This document shows positions 8,404 to 17,208 of a DNA stretch of 64,000 nucleotides, piece by piece; position 1 is the stretch's first letter; each line of letters begins with the position of its first letter. The position numbers and the translations under genes were made by a program. Source of the DNA: Marinobacter orientalis (GTDB lineage: Bacteria > Pseudomonadota > Gammaproteobacteria > Pseudomonadales > Oleiphilaceae); assembly GCF_004792665.1 (NCBI RefSeq), contig NZ_SRZX01000001.1, positions 1,364,001-1,428,000 on the forward strand, in the 5' to 3' direction. A model generated the notes under the pieces. That model saw only the letters and a program-made list of their open reading frames with translations, had not been told where the DNA came from and searched no databases.

Positions 8404-9228
8404 ATGAACAAAGCACAGATCACCCCACCGGAACTGTTGGCGGCTTCCGGTGACGGTGAGCCGGTAAAGCCGGAAAAAGACCGCAAGTTCGTAGAGGCGC
8501 TGTCCCGTGGTCTCGACGTGCTTCGTGCCTTCAGCCAAGGCTCGGTCATTCTGGGCAACCAGGACATTTCACGCCTGACCGGTCTGCCCAAACCGACGGT
8601 TTCGCGCATGACCTATACCCTGACCAAGCTTGGTTATCTCAGCTACAACTCGCAGCTGGAGAAGTACCAGCTCAGTTCCGGAGTGCTGGCCCTGGGTTAC
8701 GCCTACGTGTCCAACCTCAAGGTGCGCCAGCTGGCCAGGCCGTACATGGATGAGTTTGCCCGCCAGACCAACATGTCCGTCGGCCTGACCTGCCGTGACC
8801 GCCTGCACATGATCTATGTCGAGAACCGGCTGCCGCCGGAAGCGTCCCTGCTGCGCATGGACATCGGCCTGAAACTTCCCATGGCAACCACGTCCTCCGG
8901 GCGCGCCTACTACTGTGCCATCTCCGAAAAAGGCCGCAAGGTGATTGATGACGCCATGGCAGCCAAGTATGGCGATGCCTGGCCGGAGAAGCAGCAGGGT
9001 CTGGAGCGCTCGATGGAAGACTACAAGAAGTACGGCTTCTGTCTTTCCCTCGGCGAGTGGGACCGCAACATCAACTCCGCCGGAGTGCCCATTCATCTGC
9101 AGGACGGCACTATCATGGCGCTGACCTGCGCGGCGCCTTCGTATCTGGTGCCCGCTGAAAAGCTGCGGGAATCCATTGCCCACCAGCTTGCAATGCTGGC
9201 CAGTGATATAGAGTCGCTCGGCGTTTGA
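8404..9228 (+). CDS. IclR-family transcriptional regulator (PcaR/PobR-like)
   Basis: This 274-residue regulator has an N-terminal winged helix-turn-helix (about residues 28-90; EALSRGLDVLRAFSQG, then LTGLPKPTVSRMTYTLTKLGYL) and a C-terminal IclR effector domain (about 100-265) with SVGLTCRDRLHMIYVENRL and LPMATTSSGRAYYCAISE. The start follows a GGAGG site. Relatives such as PcaR and PobR control aromatic or acid catabolism, binding a pathway acid or CoA ester. It sits between the two halves of the acyl-CoA cluster. GTTTCG-centred sites around it and in flanking promoters make it the likely local regulator. Whether it represses or activates is not shown by the sequence. Confidence 0.92.
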   Translation: MNKAQITPPELLAASGDGEPVKPEKDRKFVEALSRGLDVLRAFSQGSVILGNQDISRLTGLPKPTVSRMTYTLTKLGYLSYNSQLEKYQLSSGVLALGYAYVSNLKVRQLARPYMDEFARQTNMSVGLTCRDRLHMIYVENRLPPEASLLRMDIGLKLPMATTSSGRAYYCAISEKGRKVIDDAMAAKYGDAWPEKQQGLERSMEDYKKYGFCLSLGEWDRNINSAGVPIHLQDGTIMALTCAAPSYLVPAEKLRESIAHQLAMLASDIESLGV

Positions 9229-9278
9229 TCCGACACGGGAGCAAGGAGCCGGCAGACAGGGCCCCTCCAACTTCTCTC

Positions 9279-9308
9279 AAAAAACCCGGGATTCATCCCG
9301 GGTTTTTT
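9279..9308 (+). terminator. Rho-independent terminator after the IclR gene
   Basis: The 8-bp stem AACCCGGG/CCCGGGTT closes around a short ATTCAT loop and ends in a run of T on the plus strand. A-runs on the other side make it potentially bidirectional. It separates the IclR gene from the promoter of the fused hydratase/dehydrogenase gene. Confidence 0.9.
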
Positions 9309-9330
9309 GTGCCTGCATTTTAATTCAAGG

Positions 9331-9385
9331 TTGAAACCTGTCGGCAACTTGTATTAAATCGTTTCTATGTTTCGCTAGTTAAAAC
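9331..9385 (+). promoter_or_regulatory. Candidate promoter and GTTTCG site ahead of the fused beta-oxidation gene
   Basis: TTGAAA (9331-9336) and TATTAA (9352-9357) could be -35 and -10 elements with a short 15-base spacer. Just downstream, TGTTTCGCTAGTTAAAAC (9368-9385) shares ATGTTTCGCT with the site in the ghrA-iclR region. This places a candidate regulator site over the start region of transcription. A GAGGAG ribosome site precedes the ATG at 9414. Confidence 0.35.
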
Positions 9386-9413
9386 CATATTCCATACAAG
9401 GCGAGGAGAAATT

Positions 9414-11507
9414 ATGTCTGAGGTCGTAACTTATAACCGGGAAGGCTCCATTGGCGTGATCACGGTGAACTACCCGCCGGTAAACGCCCTCGGCCATGCG
9501 GTTCGTTCCGGCCTGGTGGCTGCGCTTGAGCAGGGCCAGAAAGACGCCGACGCCAAAGTACTGTTGCTGGTGTGCGAAGGCCGCACCTTTATTGCCGGCG
9601 CCGACATCCGCGAATTCGGCAAGCCGATGCAGGAGCCGGGGCTGGCCGCTGTTGTAAATCAGTATGAAAACAGTGACAAACCGATAGTCGCTGCCATTCA
9701 TGGCACAGCCCTGGGCGGTGGTCTGGAAATCGCTCTCGGCTGCCATTACCGGGTGGCCCTGAGCAGTGCCAGGGTTGGCCTGCCGGAAGTGAAGCTTGGG
9801 CTGCTACCCGGTGCCGGTGGCACCCAGCGCCTGCCGCGGCTGACCGGTGCGCAGAAAGCCCTTGAAATGATCACTACCGGCGACTTCGTAGCGGCTGAAG
9901 ACGCGCTCGCGCTGGGCATTCTGGATGCGGTTGAAGACGACAACGATATCAGGGCGGTTGGTCTGGCTTTCGCGCAGAGCATCGCCGATGAAGGCAAGCC
10001 GGCCCGCCGGGTTCGTGACCTGACCGACAAGATCGAAGCCGACAAGGGCAGCGAGGTTTTCGAGCAGTTCCGTGCGCAACTGCAGAAGAAAGCCCGTGGC
10101 CTGTTCTCGCCGTTCAAATGCGTGGATGCGGTAGAAGCGGCCGTCAATCTGCCGTTCGATGAAGGTCTGAAGCGTGAGCGTGAACTGTTTATGGAATGCA
10201 TGGAATCCCCGCAGCGCGCCGGGCTGGTTCACGCTTTCTTTGCCGAACGTGAGGTCTCCAAAGTAAAGGGTCTGCCCAAGGACACTCCGGTGCGTGACAT
10301 CCGCAAAGTGGGAGTGATCGGTGCCGGCACCATGGGTGGTGGTATTGCCATGAATTTCGCCAACGCCGGCATCCCGGTGACCATCGCCGAAGTGAAACAG
10401 GAAGCGCTGGACAAAGGCCTGGCGGTGATTCGCAAAAACTACGAGAACAGCGCAAAGAAAGGCCGGATCACCGGGGCCCAGGTCGAGGAGTGCATGAGCC
10501 TGATCAGCGGCACTCTGACCTATGATGATTTCAGCGATGCCGACCTGGTGATCGAAGCGGTTTTTGAAAGCATGGATTTGAAGAAGAAAATCTTCGGTCA
10601 GCTGGACGAGGCCTGCAAACCGGGTGCAATTCTGGCGTCCAACACCTCCACCCTGAGCATTGATGACATTGCCGCTGCGACCAGGCGCCCGCAGGACGTC
10701 ATCGGGCTGCACTTCTTCAGCCCGGCCAACGTGATGAAGCTGCTGGAAATTGTGCGTGGTGAAAAGACTTCCGACGAGGTCAAGGCCACTGCCATGGCGC
10801 TGGCGAAGCAGATCCGCAAAGTGGGTGTCATGGTGGGTAATTGCTATGGCTTTGTTGGTAACCGCATGTTGCACAAGCGTGGTGCCGAGGCCATGGCGCT
10901 GGTCAATGAAGGTGCAAGCCCGCAGCAGGTGGACAGGGTGCTGACTGATCTGGGCTTCCCCATGGGACAGTTTGCCATGTCGGATCTGGCGGGTATTGAT
11001 ATCGGCTACAGTATCCGTCAGGAGCGCCGCAAGGCCGGTGAAGATGTGCCGGCAAGCTGGATGGACAGGCTGGCGGAGCAGGGTCGCCTGGGTCAGAAGA
11101 CCCAGGCGGGTGTGTACAGGTATGAGGAAGGTAGCCGCAAGCCGATTCCCGATCCGAAGGTAGACCAGATCATTGCCGGTTTCCGTCAGGAGCAGGGCAT
11201 TACGCCCCGCGACATCACCGACCAGGAGATTCTGGAGCGGTGCATGTATGTGATGGTCAATGAGGGCGCGAAGATTCTGGAAGAAGGCATCGCCGATCGT
11301 TCGCTGGATATCGATGTGGTTTGGATTTTCGGCTATGGTTTCCCGGCCTATCGGGGAGGCCCGATGTTCTGGGCCGATCAGATTGGCCTGGGCACCATTC
11401 TGGCGACCGTGAAGCACTTCCATGACACCCTGGGTGGTGAACAGTGGAAGCCGGCTGGTCTGTTAGAGAAGCTGGTCGCTGAAGGTCGGAAGTTCGGGGA
11501 TCTTTGA
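9414..11507 (+). CDS. Fused enoyl-CoA hydratase / 3-hydroxyacyl-CoA dehydrogenase (PimF/FadJ-like)
   Basis: This 697-residue bifunctional beta-oxidation enzyme hydrates 2-enoyl-CoA and oxidises the (S)-3-hydroxyacyl-CoA with NAD. The crotonase domain (about 1-190) shows AGADIREF, the oxyanion-hole region GTALGGGLEIA, and the Glu pair Glu105 and Glu125 at the 20-residue spacing of active hydratases. The dehydrogenase begins near residue 297 with VGVIGAGTMGGG, then the catalytic His in IGLHFFSPANVM, and two C-terminal dehydrogenase domains to the end. Length and order resemble the multifunctional enzyme of the pim operon more than the longer FadB. It is 80 bases upstream of the thiolase gene and probably cotranscribed with it. 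Confidence 0.93.
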   Translation: MSEVVTYNREGSIGVITVNYPPVNALGHAVRSGLVAALEQGQKDADAKVLLLVCEGRTFIAGADIREFGKPMQEPGLAAVVNQYENSDKPIVAAIHGTALGGGLEIALGCHYRVALSSARVGLPEVKLGLLPGAGGTQRLPRLTGAQKALEMITTGDFVAAEDALALGILDAVEDDNDIRAVGLAFAQSIADEGKPARRVRDLTDKIEADKGSEVFEQFRAQLQKKARGLFSPFKCVDAVEAAVNLPFDEGLKRERELFMECMESPQRAGLVHAFFAEREVSKVKGLPKDTPVRDIRKVGVIGAGTMGGGIAMNFANAGIPVTIAEVKQEALDKGLAVIRKNYENSAKKGRITGAQVEECMSLISGTLTYDDFSDADLVIEAVFESMDLKKKIFGQLDEACKPGAILASNTSTLSIDDIAAATRRPQDVIGLHFFSPANVMKLLEIVRGEKTSDEVKATAMALAKQIRKVGVMVGNCYGFVGNRMLHKRGAEAMALVNEGASPQQVDRVLTDLGFPMGQFAMSDLAGIDIGYSIRQERRKAGEDVPASWMDRLAEQGRLGQKTQAGVYRYEEGSRKPIPDPKVDQIIAGFRQEQGITPRDITDQEILERCMYVMVNEGAKILEEGIADRSLDIDVVWIFGYGFPAYRGGPMFWADQIGLGTILATVKHFHDTLGGEQWKPAGLLEKLVAEGRKFGDL

Positions 11508-11523
11508 TCTGAAGACTGGTCCT

Positions 11524-11559
11524 GTAGGTCGGATCAGGCGAAGCCGTAATCCGACCTAC
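11524..11559. repeat. 36-bp palindromic intergenic repeat (GTAGGTCGGAT family)
   Basis: The palindromic unit runs from GTAGGTCGGATCAGG to TAATCCGACCTAC in the gap between the fused hydratase/dehydrogenase and thiolase genes. It is a single-unit variant of the repeat found as inverted pairs at 12807-12904 and 16304-16403. Such REP-like elements are widespread in proteobacterial intergenic regions and may affect mRNA stability. Confidence 0.8.
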
Positions 11560-11587
11560 CCGTACACCAATTGTGAAGGACACTGTT

Positions 11588-12772
11588 ATGTCTGATGCCG
11601 TTATTGTTTCAACCGCACGTACCGGCCTCGGTAAATCCTACCGTGGCGCTCTGAACAACACCCACTCTGTGGATCTGGCCGGTCATGTGATCCGGCATGC
11701 CGTTGAGCGTGCGGGCATCGACCCGGCCATTGTGGAAGATGTGATCCTTGGCGCGAGCTTCCATGAAGGCGCCCAGGGCAAGAACATTGGCCGTCTGGCG
11801 GCGATTCGGGCCGGCCTGCCGGTAACGACTGCAGGTATGTCCATCAACCGGTTCTGCAGCTCTGGCCTGCAATCCATCGCCATCGCCTCCCAGCGGGTGG
11901 TGTCGGAAAACGTGCCAGCCATGGTGGCGGGTGGTGTCGAGTCCATTTCCCTGGTGCAGAACGACAAGGCCAACAGCTTTCATGCCACCAATGAATGGCT
12001 GATGAAGAACAAACCCGAGTTATATCTCGCGATGATCGCAACCGCCGATATTGTCGCTCAACGCTATGGCATCAGCCGTGAATCCCAGGATGAATACGCG
12101 CTGATTTCCCAGCAGCGTACGGCGGCGGCCCAGAAGGCCGGCAAGTTTGACGATGAGATTGTGCCTTTCGACGCCACCATGATGGTGAAAGACAAGGAAA
12201 CCGGTGACATCAGCTATAAAGACGTCACCCTGACCCGTGACGAGTGCAACCGGCCCAATACCACACTTGAGGGCCTGCAGGGCCTGAATCCGGTGCGTGG
12301 GGATGATCAGTTTGTCACTGCCGGTAATGCGTCCCAGCTTTCGGACGGTGCCTCTGTGTGCACAGTAATGAACAGCACCTACGCGGAGAAGCACAACATT
12401 GAGCCCATGGGCATCTTCCGGGGCTTTGCCGTAGCCGGTTGCGAGCCGGACGAAATGGGTATCGGCCCGGTCTTCGCCATTCCGCGACTGCTGGAGCGCA
12501 GCGGTCTGAAGATGGACGACATCGACCTGTGGGAACTGAACGAAGCCTTCGCCTCGCAGGTGATTTATTGCCGTGACCGTCTGGGCATTCCCATGGAAAA
12601 GCTGAACGTGAATGGCGGCTCTATTTCCGTGGGCCACCCGTATGGCGTTACCGGCTCACGTCTGACTGGCCACGCCCTGATTGAAGGCAAGCGCCGCGGT
12701 GCCAGGTACGTCGTAGTGACCATGTGCATCGGCGGTGGCCAGGGTGCTGCCGGCCTGTTCGAGGTGGTTTGA
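11588..12772 (+). CDS. Acetyl-CoA acyltransferase (thiolase)
   Basis: This 394-residue thiolase cleaves 3-ketoacyl-CoA with CoA to release acetyl-CoA. The catalytic set is complete: Cys90 in NRFCSSGLQ, His350 in [10 protein letters not shown] and Cys380 in [14 protein letters not shown] at 11588 is chosen because AAGGA lies about 7 bases upstream; a GTG at 11573 would add five residues and overlap that ribosome site. It is the last beta-oxidation step of the cluster, downstream of the fused hydratase/dehydrogenase, equivalent to PimB in pimelate operons. FadA, AtoB and PimB types cannot be separated by motif alone. Confidence 0.94.
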   Translation: MSDAVIVSTARTGLGKSYRGALNNTHSVDLAGHVIRHAVERAGIDPAIVEDVILGASFHEGAQGKNIGRLAAIRAGLPVTTAGMSINRFCSSGLQSIAIASQRVVSENVPAMVAGGVESISLVQNDKANSFHATNEWLMKNKPELYLAMIATADIVAQRYGISRESQDEYALISQQRTAAAQKAGKFDDEIVPFDATMMVKDKETGDISYKDVTLTRDECNRPNTTLEGLQGLNPVRGDDQFVTAGNASQLSDGASVCTVMNSTYAEKHNIEPMGIFRGFAVAGCEPDEMGIGPVFAIPRLLERSGLKMDDIDLWELNEAFASQVIYCRDRLGIPMEKLNVNGGSISVGHPYGVTGSRLTGHALIEGKRRGARYVVVTMCIGGGQGAAGLFEVV

Positions 12773-12806
12773 ATATTTCTGCCAGGCCCGATATGACAAC
12801 TTTGGC

Positions 12807-12904
12807 TTTGTCGGATTACGCTTCGCTAATCCGACCTACGTGGTTAATCCCGCCGTCGTAGATCGTAAATCGTAGGTCGGATTAGCGAAGCGTAATCCGA
12901 CAAA
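12807..12904. repeat. Inverted pair of 34-bp palindromic repeats (BIME-like)
   Basis: The copy at 12807-12840 (TTTGTCGGATTACG to CGACCTACG) and the copy at 12871-12904 are perfect reverse complements over 34 bp, 30 bases apart. Each copy is itself nearly palindromic around the CGCTTCGC centre. The pair lies between the thiolase gene and the 600-residue dehydrogenase gene, ending 30 bases before the latter's start codon. A transcript could form one long or two short hairpins. Confidence 0.88.
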
Positions 12905-12934
12905 ATCGCCGACAGTTACCAAGAGTGCGAGGCC

Positions 12935-14737
12935 ATGCAACAAAAAATCATCAACACCCAGGACCTTGCTTTCCAATTGTTCGAACTCCATGAAGTCGAA
13001 CAGATTCTGGGCTATGAACGTTACGCCGACCACAACCGTGAAACCCTTCAGGCCGCACTGGATCTTGCACTGAAAGTAGCGGCCGAAGAATTTGCCCCCC
13101 ACGCCCGCCTGGTCGACGAAGAGGAACCCAGATTCGAGAATGGCCGAGTGGTTATGCGCCTGGAGGTCAAAAAGGCCCTGGATGTCCTGCGGGATACTGG
13201 CCTGATGGCCGCCGGCCAGGACTACGAACGCGGTGGCATGCAGCTGCCTGCCGCCGTAGCCCAGATGTGCGTTGGGATGCTCAAGGGAGCAAACGTGGGC
13301 ACTCAGGGCTATGCGGGGCTGACGATTGCGGCGGCAAACCTGGTCATGGCCCAGGGCGATGAGCATCAGCAGAAGAAATACGCCGAGCCGATGATGGCCG
13401 GCCGCTTCTTTGGCACCATGTGCCTGACAGAACCCCAGGCGGGTTCATCCCTGGGTGATTTGCGAACCCGCGCGGAGCCGCAGGCCGACGGCAGCTATCG
13501 CCTGTTCGGCAACAAGATCTATATATCCGCGGGCGATCATGAGCTGAGCGACAACATCATCCACATGGTGCTTGCCCGTTTACCGGATGCCCCTTCCGGA
13601 GTGAAAGGCATTTCGCTGTTTATCGTGCCCAGGATACTGGTCAATGAAGACGGCAGCCTCGGCGAACGTAATGATGTGGTGCTGGCGGGCCTGATTCACA
13701 AAATGGGGTATCGCGGCACTACCTCCACGATGCTCAACTTCGGTGAAAAAGAGGGGGCCGTGGGTTACCTGGTCGGCGAGCCCAACAACGGCCTGGCGGC
13801 GATGTTCCATATGATGAACGAAGCCCGCATCGGCGTCGGTCTGGGATCGGTCATGCTGGGTTACACTGGCTACCTCCACGCCCTGGACTACGCCCGCGAT
13901 CGCAAACAGGGCCGTCCCGTGGGCGAGAAAGATCCCGGCTCGCCACAAGTGCCGCTGATCCGCCATGCCGACATCCGCCGCATGCTGCTGACCCAGAAAG
14001 CCTACGTCGAAGGTGGCCTGGCACTCTGCCTGCAAGGGGCCATGCTGGTTGACGAGAAAAAACACGGCGCCACGGAAGACCAACGCAGAGTCGCCGCCGG
14101 CCTGCTGGATCTGCTGACGCCGATCATCAAATCCTGGCCATCCCAGTTCTGCCTGGAGGCCAACAGCCTGGCAATCCAGGTTTACGGAGGATACGGCTAT
14201 ACCCGCGAGTATCCCGTCGAGCAGTTTTACCGCGATAATCGCCTCAACCCCATCCACGAGGGCACCCACGGCATTCAGGGTATCGACCTGTTAGGGCGCA
14301 AAGTCTCCATGGCCGGCGGTGAGTTTTACCAGGAACTGATGGACCGGATTGAAGCCACTATCGATGAAGCTCATGGCATTGAGCGGTTGGCACCCTGTGC
14401 CGACAACCTGGGTCGAGCACTGAAAGCCATGGCTGTGGCGACAGAGGCCATTAACACCGAGAAAGCCAGGGGTAGTGTGGAGAAAGCCCTGGCCAACGCC
14501 TCGCTTTATCTGGAAGCCTTCGGCCATCTGGTGGTTGGCTGGCTCTGGTTGCGACAGGCTGGCAAGGCCATGACCGGACTGGATGGAAGAGGTGAGCAGA
14601 CAGCGCAATTTTACGAGGGTAAAGTGAAAGCCTGTGAGTATTTTGCCAGCTACGAGTTACCGAAGGTGGACAGTCTGGCCAGATTGCTGAGTGGATTGGA
14701 TACCACGCCGCTGAGCATGCAGGATTCTGAGTTTTAG
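12935..14737 (+). CDS. Acyl-CoA dehydrogenase with C-terminal extension (600 residues)
   Basis: This is a large acyl-CoA dehydrogenase of the group with an acetyl-CoA-dehydrogenase-like C-terminal domain, which includes 3-methylthiopropanoyl-CoA dehydrogenases (DmdC) and FadE-type enzymes. The flavin and substrate core shows GTMCLTEPQAGSSLGDLRTRA, EGAVGYLVGEPNNGLAAMFHMMNEARIG, and the late motif VYGGYGYTREYPVEQFYRDNR with THGIQGIDLLGRK. The last 130 residues form a helical domain absent from 380-residue homologues. A GAGG precedes the ATG at 12935. It may start saturated acyl-CoA oxidation for this cluster. DmdC-like function is possible but the rest of a DMSP pathway is not visible here. Confidence 0.88.
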   Translation: MQQKIINTQDLAFQLFELHEVEQILGYERYADHNRETLQAALDLALKVAAEEFAPHARLVDEEEPRFENGRVVMRLEVKKALDVLRDTGLMAAGQDYERGGMQLPAAVAQMCVGMLKGANVGTQGYAGLTIAAANLVMAQGDEHQQKKYAEPMMAGRFFGTMCLTEPQAGSSLGDLRTRAEPQADGSYRLFGNKIYISAGDHELSDNIIHMVLARLPDAPSGVKGISLFIVPRILVNEDGSLGERNDVVLAGLIHKMGYRGTTSTMLNFGEKEGAVGYLVGEPNNGLAAMFHMMNEARIGVGLGSVMLGYTGYLHALDYARDRKQGRPVGEKDPGSPQVPLIRHADIRRMLLTQKAYVEGGLALCLQGAMLVDEKKHGATEDQRRVAAGLLDLLTPIIKSWPSQFCLEANSLAIQVYGGYGYTREYPVEQFYRDNRLNPIHEGTHGIQGIDLLGRKVSMAGGEFYQELMDRIEATIDEAHGIERLAPCADNLGRALKAMAVATEAINTEKARGSVEKALANASLYLEAFGHLVVGWLWLRQAGKAMTGLDGRGEQTAQFYEGKVKACEYFASYELPKVDSLARLLSGLDTTPLSMQDSEF

Positions 14738-14872
14738 CGGTGACCCGGTTTGTCTGCAACTACAGGTTTCTGCCCCTTCCCGACAGAAGACGCCACCAGC
14801 GCATTTGATGATATGGTAGCGGGCAGGAACGCCCGTGGCGTGATCGTGTTCGACTGATTCAGGAGCAGAACC

Positions 14873-16288
14873 ATGAACAACCTCAGCAGTAACTACATCA
14901 ACGGCCAGTGGCAGGACTGGAGTGGCGATACCATCGATGTCCATGAGGCTGCTACCGGCGACGTCATTGCCAGGGTCCCGGCCTCCGGCCGTGAGCAGAT
15001 GGAACAGGCCATAGCCGCCGCTAACGCCGCCTTCGAAAGCTGGTCTGAAAGCACGCTGGAAAAACGTATCCACGTGCTGGAACAGCTTCACGCCGGCCTC
15101 AAGGAACGGGCTGGCGAAATCGCGGAAACCATATGCAGGGAAGTGGGCATGCCCATCAAGCTGGCCACCGGCATCCAGGCCGGTCTGCCGGCCACCATCA
15201 CCAAAAGCTACCTGAAACTGCTGCCGGACTTCCCGTTCAGCGAGCAGGTTGGCAATTCCGAAGTCCAGTACACACCGGTGGGCGTGGTGGGTTGTATCAC
15301 CCCCTGGAATTACCCCCTGCATCAGGTGATTCTCAAGGTGGTTCCGGCCCTGGCCGCTGGCTGTACCATCGTTCTCAAGCCCTCGGAAATCGCACCCCAG
15401 AGCGCCTATATTCTGGCGGACATCCTGGATAAGACGGACCTGCCCGAAGGCGTCTTTAATCTGGTGTGCGGCGAAGGCAGTACCGTGGGCGATACCCTGA
15501 TCAAACATCCGGACGTCAACATGGTGTCCTTCACCGGCTCCACCCGCACCGGCAGCCTGATCGCCCACGCCGCGGCCGATGACTTCAAACGCTTTGCCCT
15601 GGAGATGGGCGGCAAGTCGGCATCGGTCATCCTGTCGGACGCCGATCTGGCCAAAGCGGTGAAGGGAACCGTCAACAACTGTCTGCTGAACTCGGGCCAG
15701 ACCTGTACCGCGCTGACCCGCATGCTGGTGCCTGCCGACAAACACGACGAAGCCTGTGAACTTGCCGCCGCTGCGATGGCGAAAATGACGCCGGGCAATC
15801 CCCTGGAAGAAACCACACGCCTGGGCCCGCTGGCCTCGGCGCAGCAGCGGGACAAGGTCATTGATTACATCAAACTCGGTATCAAGGAAGGCGCGACCCT
15901 GATTGCCGGTGGCCCGGAAGCACCGGAAAGCTGCGCCCACGGCTACTTCGTCAAAGCCACCCTGTTCGGCAACGTCAAACCGGACAGCCGCATTGCCCAG
16001 GAGGAAATTTTCGGCCCGGTGTTGTGCGTAATCCCTTACCAGGATGAGGCCGAGGCTATCGAAATTGCTAACGGCACTGCGTATGGCCTGTCAGGCGCGG
16101 TCTGGTCCGGTGATGATGCCCACGCCAGGAAAGTGGCCGGAAAGCTACGCACCGGCCAGGTGTTTGTTAACGGCGGGGACTTCAATCCGATGGCCCCGTT
16201 TGGCGGGTTCGGCCATTCCGGCATCGGGCGGGAGTTTGGCAAGTGGGGATTGGAGGAGTTTCTGGAGGTGCGGTCGTTGCAGTTGTAA
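14873..16288 (+). CDS. NAD(P)-dependent aldehyde dehydrogenase
   Basis: The 471-residue product is a canonical class of the aldehyde dehydrogenase superfamily, oxidising an aldehyde to its carboxylate. Visible landmarks are GCITPWNYPL and VLKPSEIAP for cofactor binding, FTGSTRTG, the general base Glu244 in LEMGGKSAS, and the nucleophile Cys278 in NSGQTCTALTR. The C-terminal segment PFGGFGHSGIGREFG is typical of the family. AGGAGC lies 6 bases before the ATG. It stands alone on its strand after the large dehydrogenase gene and ahead of a repeat pair. It could supply acids to the upstream acyl-CoA ligase, for example from omega-oxidised alkanes, but this is only context. Confidence 0.92.
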   Translation: MNNLSSNYINGQWQDWSGDTIDVHEAATGDVIARVPASGREQMEQAIAAANAAFESWSESTLEKRIHVLEQLHAGLKERAGEIAETICREVGMPIKLATGIQAGLPATITKSYLKLLPDFPFSEQVGNSEVQYTPVGVVGCITPWNYPLHQVILKVVPALAAGCTIVLKPSEIAPQSAYILADILDKTDLPEGVFNLVCGEGSTVGDTLIKHPDVNMVSFTGSTRTGSLIAHAAADDFKRFALEMGGKSASVILSDADLAKAVKGTVNNCLLNSGQTCTALTRMLVPADKHDEACELAAAAMAKMTPGNPLEETTRLGPLASAQQRDKVIDYIKLGIKEGATLIAGGPEAPESCAHGYFVKATLFGNVKPDSRIAQEEIFGPVLCVIPYQDEAEAIEIANGTAYGLSGAVWSGDDAHARKVAGKLRTGQVFVNGGDFNPMAPFGGFGHSGIGREFGKWGLEEFLEVRSLQL

Positions 16289-16303
16289 TTGCCGGCAGCC
16301 GGG

Positions 16304-16403
16304 TGTCGGATTACGCTTCGCTAATCCGACCTACGGGGCGAGGTTCCACCATGCAGGCCGGATCCGTCTCGTAGGTCGGATTAGGCGCAGCCGTAATCCG
16401 ACA
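16304..16403. repeat. Inverted pair of palindromic repeats (BIME-like), second locus
   Basis: A unit at 16304-16335 (TGTCGGATTACGCTTCGC onward to CTACG) faces an inverted unit at 16370-16403 (CGTAGGTCGGATTAGGCG onward to CCGACA) across 34 bases. The right copy carries the GGCGCAGCC centre variant and the left the GCGAAGC variant. The pair fills the gap between the convergent aldehyde dehydrogenase and TetR genes and may end transcription from both sides. Confidence 0.85.
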
Positions 16404-16436
16404 ATATACCCTCCACACACAGCCAGCCCCAAAACC

Positions 16437-17021
16437 TCAGGCCTTACCACCGAGCAGAATCCGCACCGCCGTACAGGCATCCTCCAGCTCCTCATCCCGC
16501 GGTTCGCGGCCGCCAATAATATCAGCATAAAGGCAGGATTCCGCCAGCCGCACCATGAAGTAGGACAGGCTTTCCAGGTTCATCGGCGGCTGAATATAAC
16601 CGGCGGCGACCTGCTCTTTCAGCATCCGCGTATTGGCCTCAACGGTGCGGCTGTGCAGTGTGGAACGAGAGGATGTCAGCATCTTCAGGGCATACTCCGG
16701 ATCATCGTGGATGAAACGCCGCAAGGGTTGCGAATGGAGCAGTATCGAATTTATGTAGCGGAACACTCCCACCACATAGTCCACGCCATGGCCGGAGGTA
16801 TGCCTGATGGCGTCCTGACGCACGGAATCGTATAACGACCACAAGACCTCGCCCATGAGAAGGTCTTTGTTACCAATCCAGCGGAACAGGGTGGCACGGC
16901 CGATGTTGAGTTCTTCCGACAGTGAAGCAAGATGAATGCGCTCACCCTTCAGCCAGAGCCGGCGGGCGTGGCGGACAACGTCCTCGGGTGTTGCTCTGGT
17001 TGAACTCAGGTCTGCTGCCAC
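16437..17021 (-). CDS. TetR-family regulator, QsdR type
   Basis: This TetR-like regulator has an N-terminal helix-turn-helix region (EDVVRHARRLWLKGERIHLASLSEELNIGRATLFRWIGNKDLL) and a C-terminal domain resembling QsdR, the regulator of a quorum-signal lactonase gene in Rhodococcus. I prefer the GTG at 17021, giving 194 residues and a GAGG 5 bases upstream. An ATG-start reading from 17123 would add 34 residues that look unlike the family. It is convergent with the aldehyde dehydrogenase gene and divergent from the MsrA/MsrB fusion gene. No lactonase gene is nearby, so its target could be either neighbour. QsdR identity is by sequence resemblance only. Confidence 0.82.
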   Translation of the reverse strand: MAADLSSTRATPEDVVRHARRLWLKGERIHLASLSEELNIGRATLFRWIGNKDLLMGEVLWSLYDSVRQDAIRHTSGHGVDYVVGVFRYINSILLHSQPLRRFIHDDPEYALKMLTSSRSTLHSRTVEANTRMLKEQVAAGYIQPPMNLESLSYFMVRLAESCLYADIIGGREPRDEELEDACTAVRILLGGKA

Positions 17022-17208
17022 TGGAACCTCATAAGCCGGACTCTTGTATTCTATCGTCAAAGCACAAGGCCTGCCATTTCCGAACAAATCGCTCCCTGCG
17101 CAGGCTCTGGTGATCCCAACCATACACGGTATTCGTAAATGAAGGGGAACTCCCCCGGTTTAAGCCGTCAAACAGACGACTGGACTGTTAATTGCCCGAG
17201 GCAAATGT

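Noticed and set aside
9804..11423. A 539-codon minus-strand frame opposite the fused hydratase/dehydrogenase gene
   Set aside because: It is a mirror of a clear bifunctional enzyme, with no domain or start signal.
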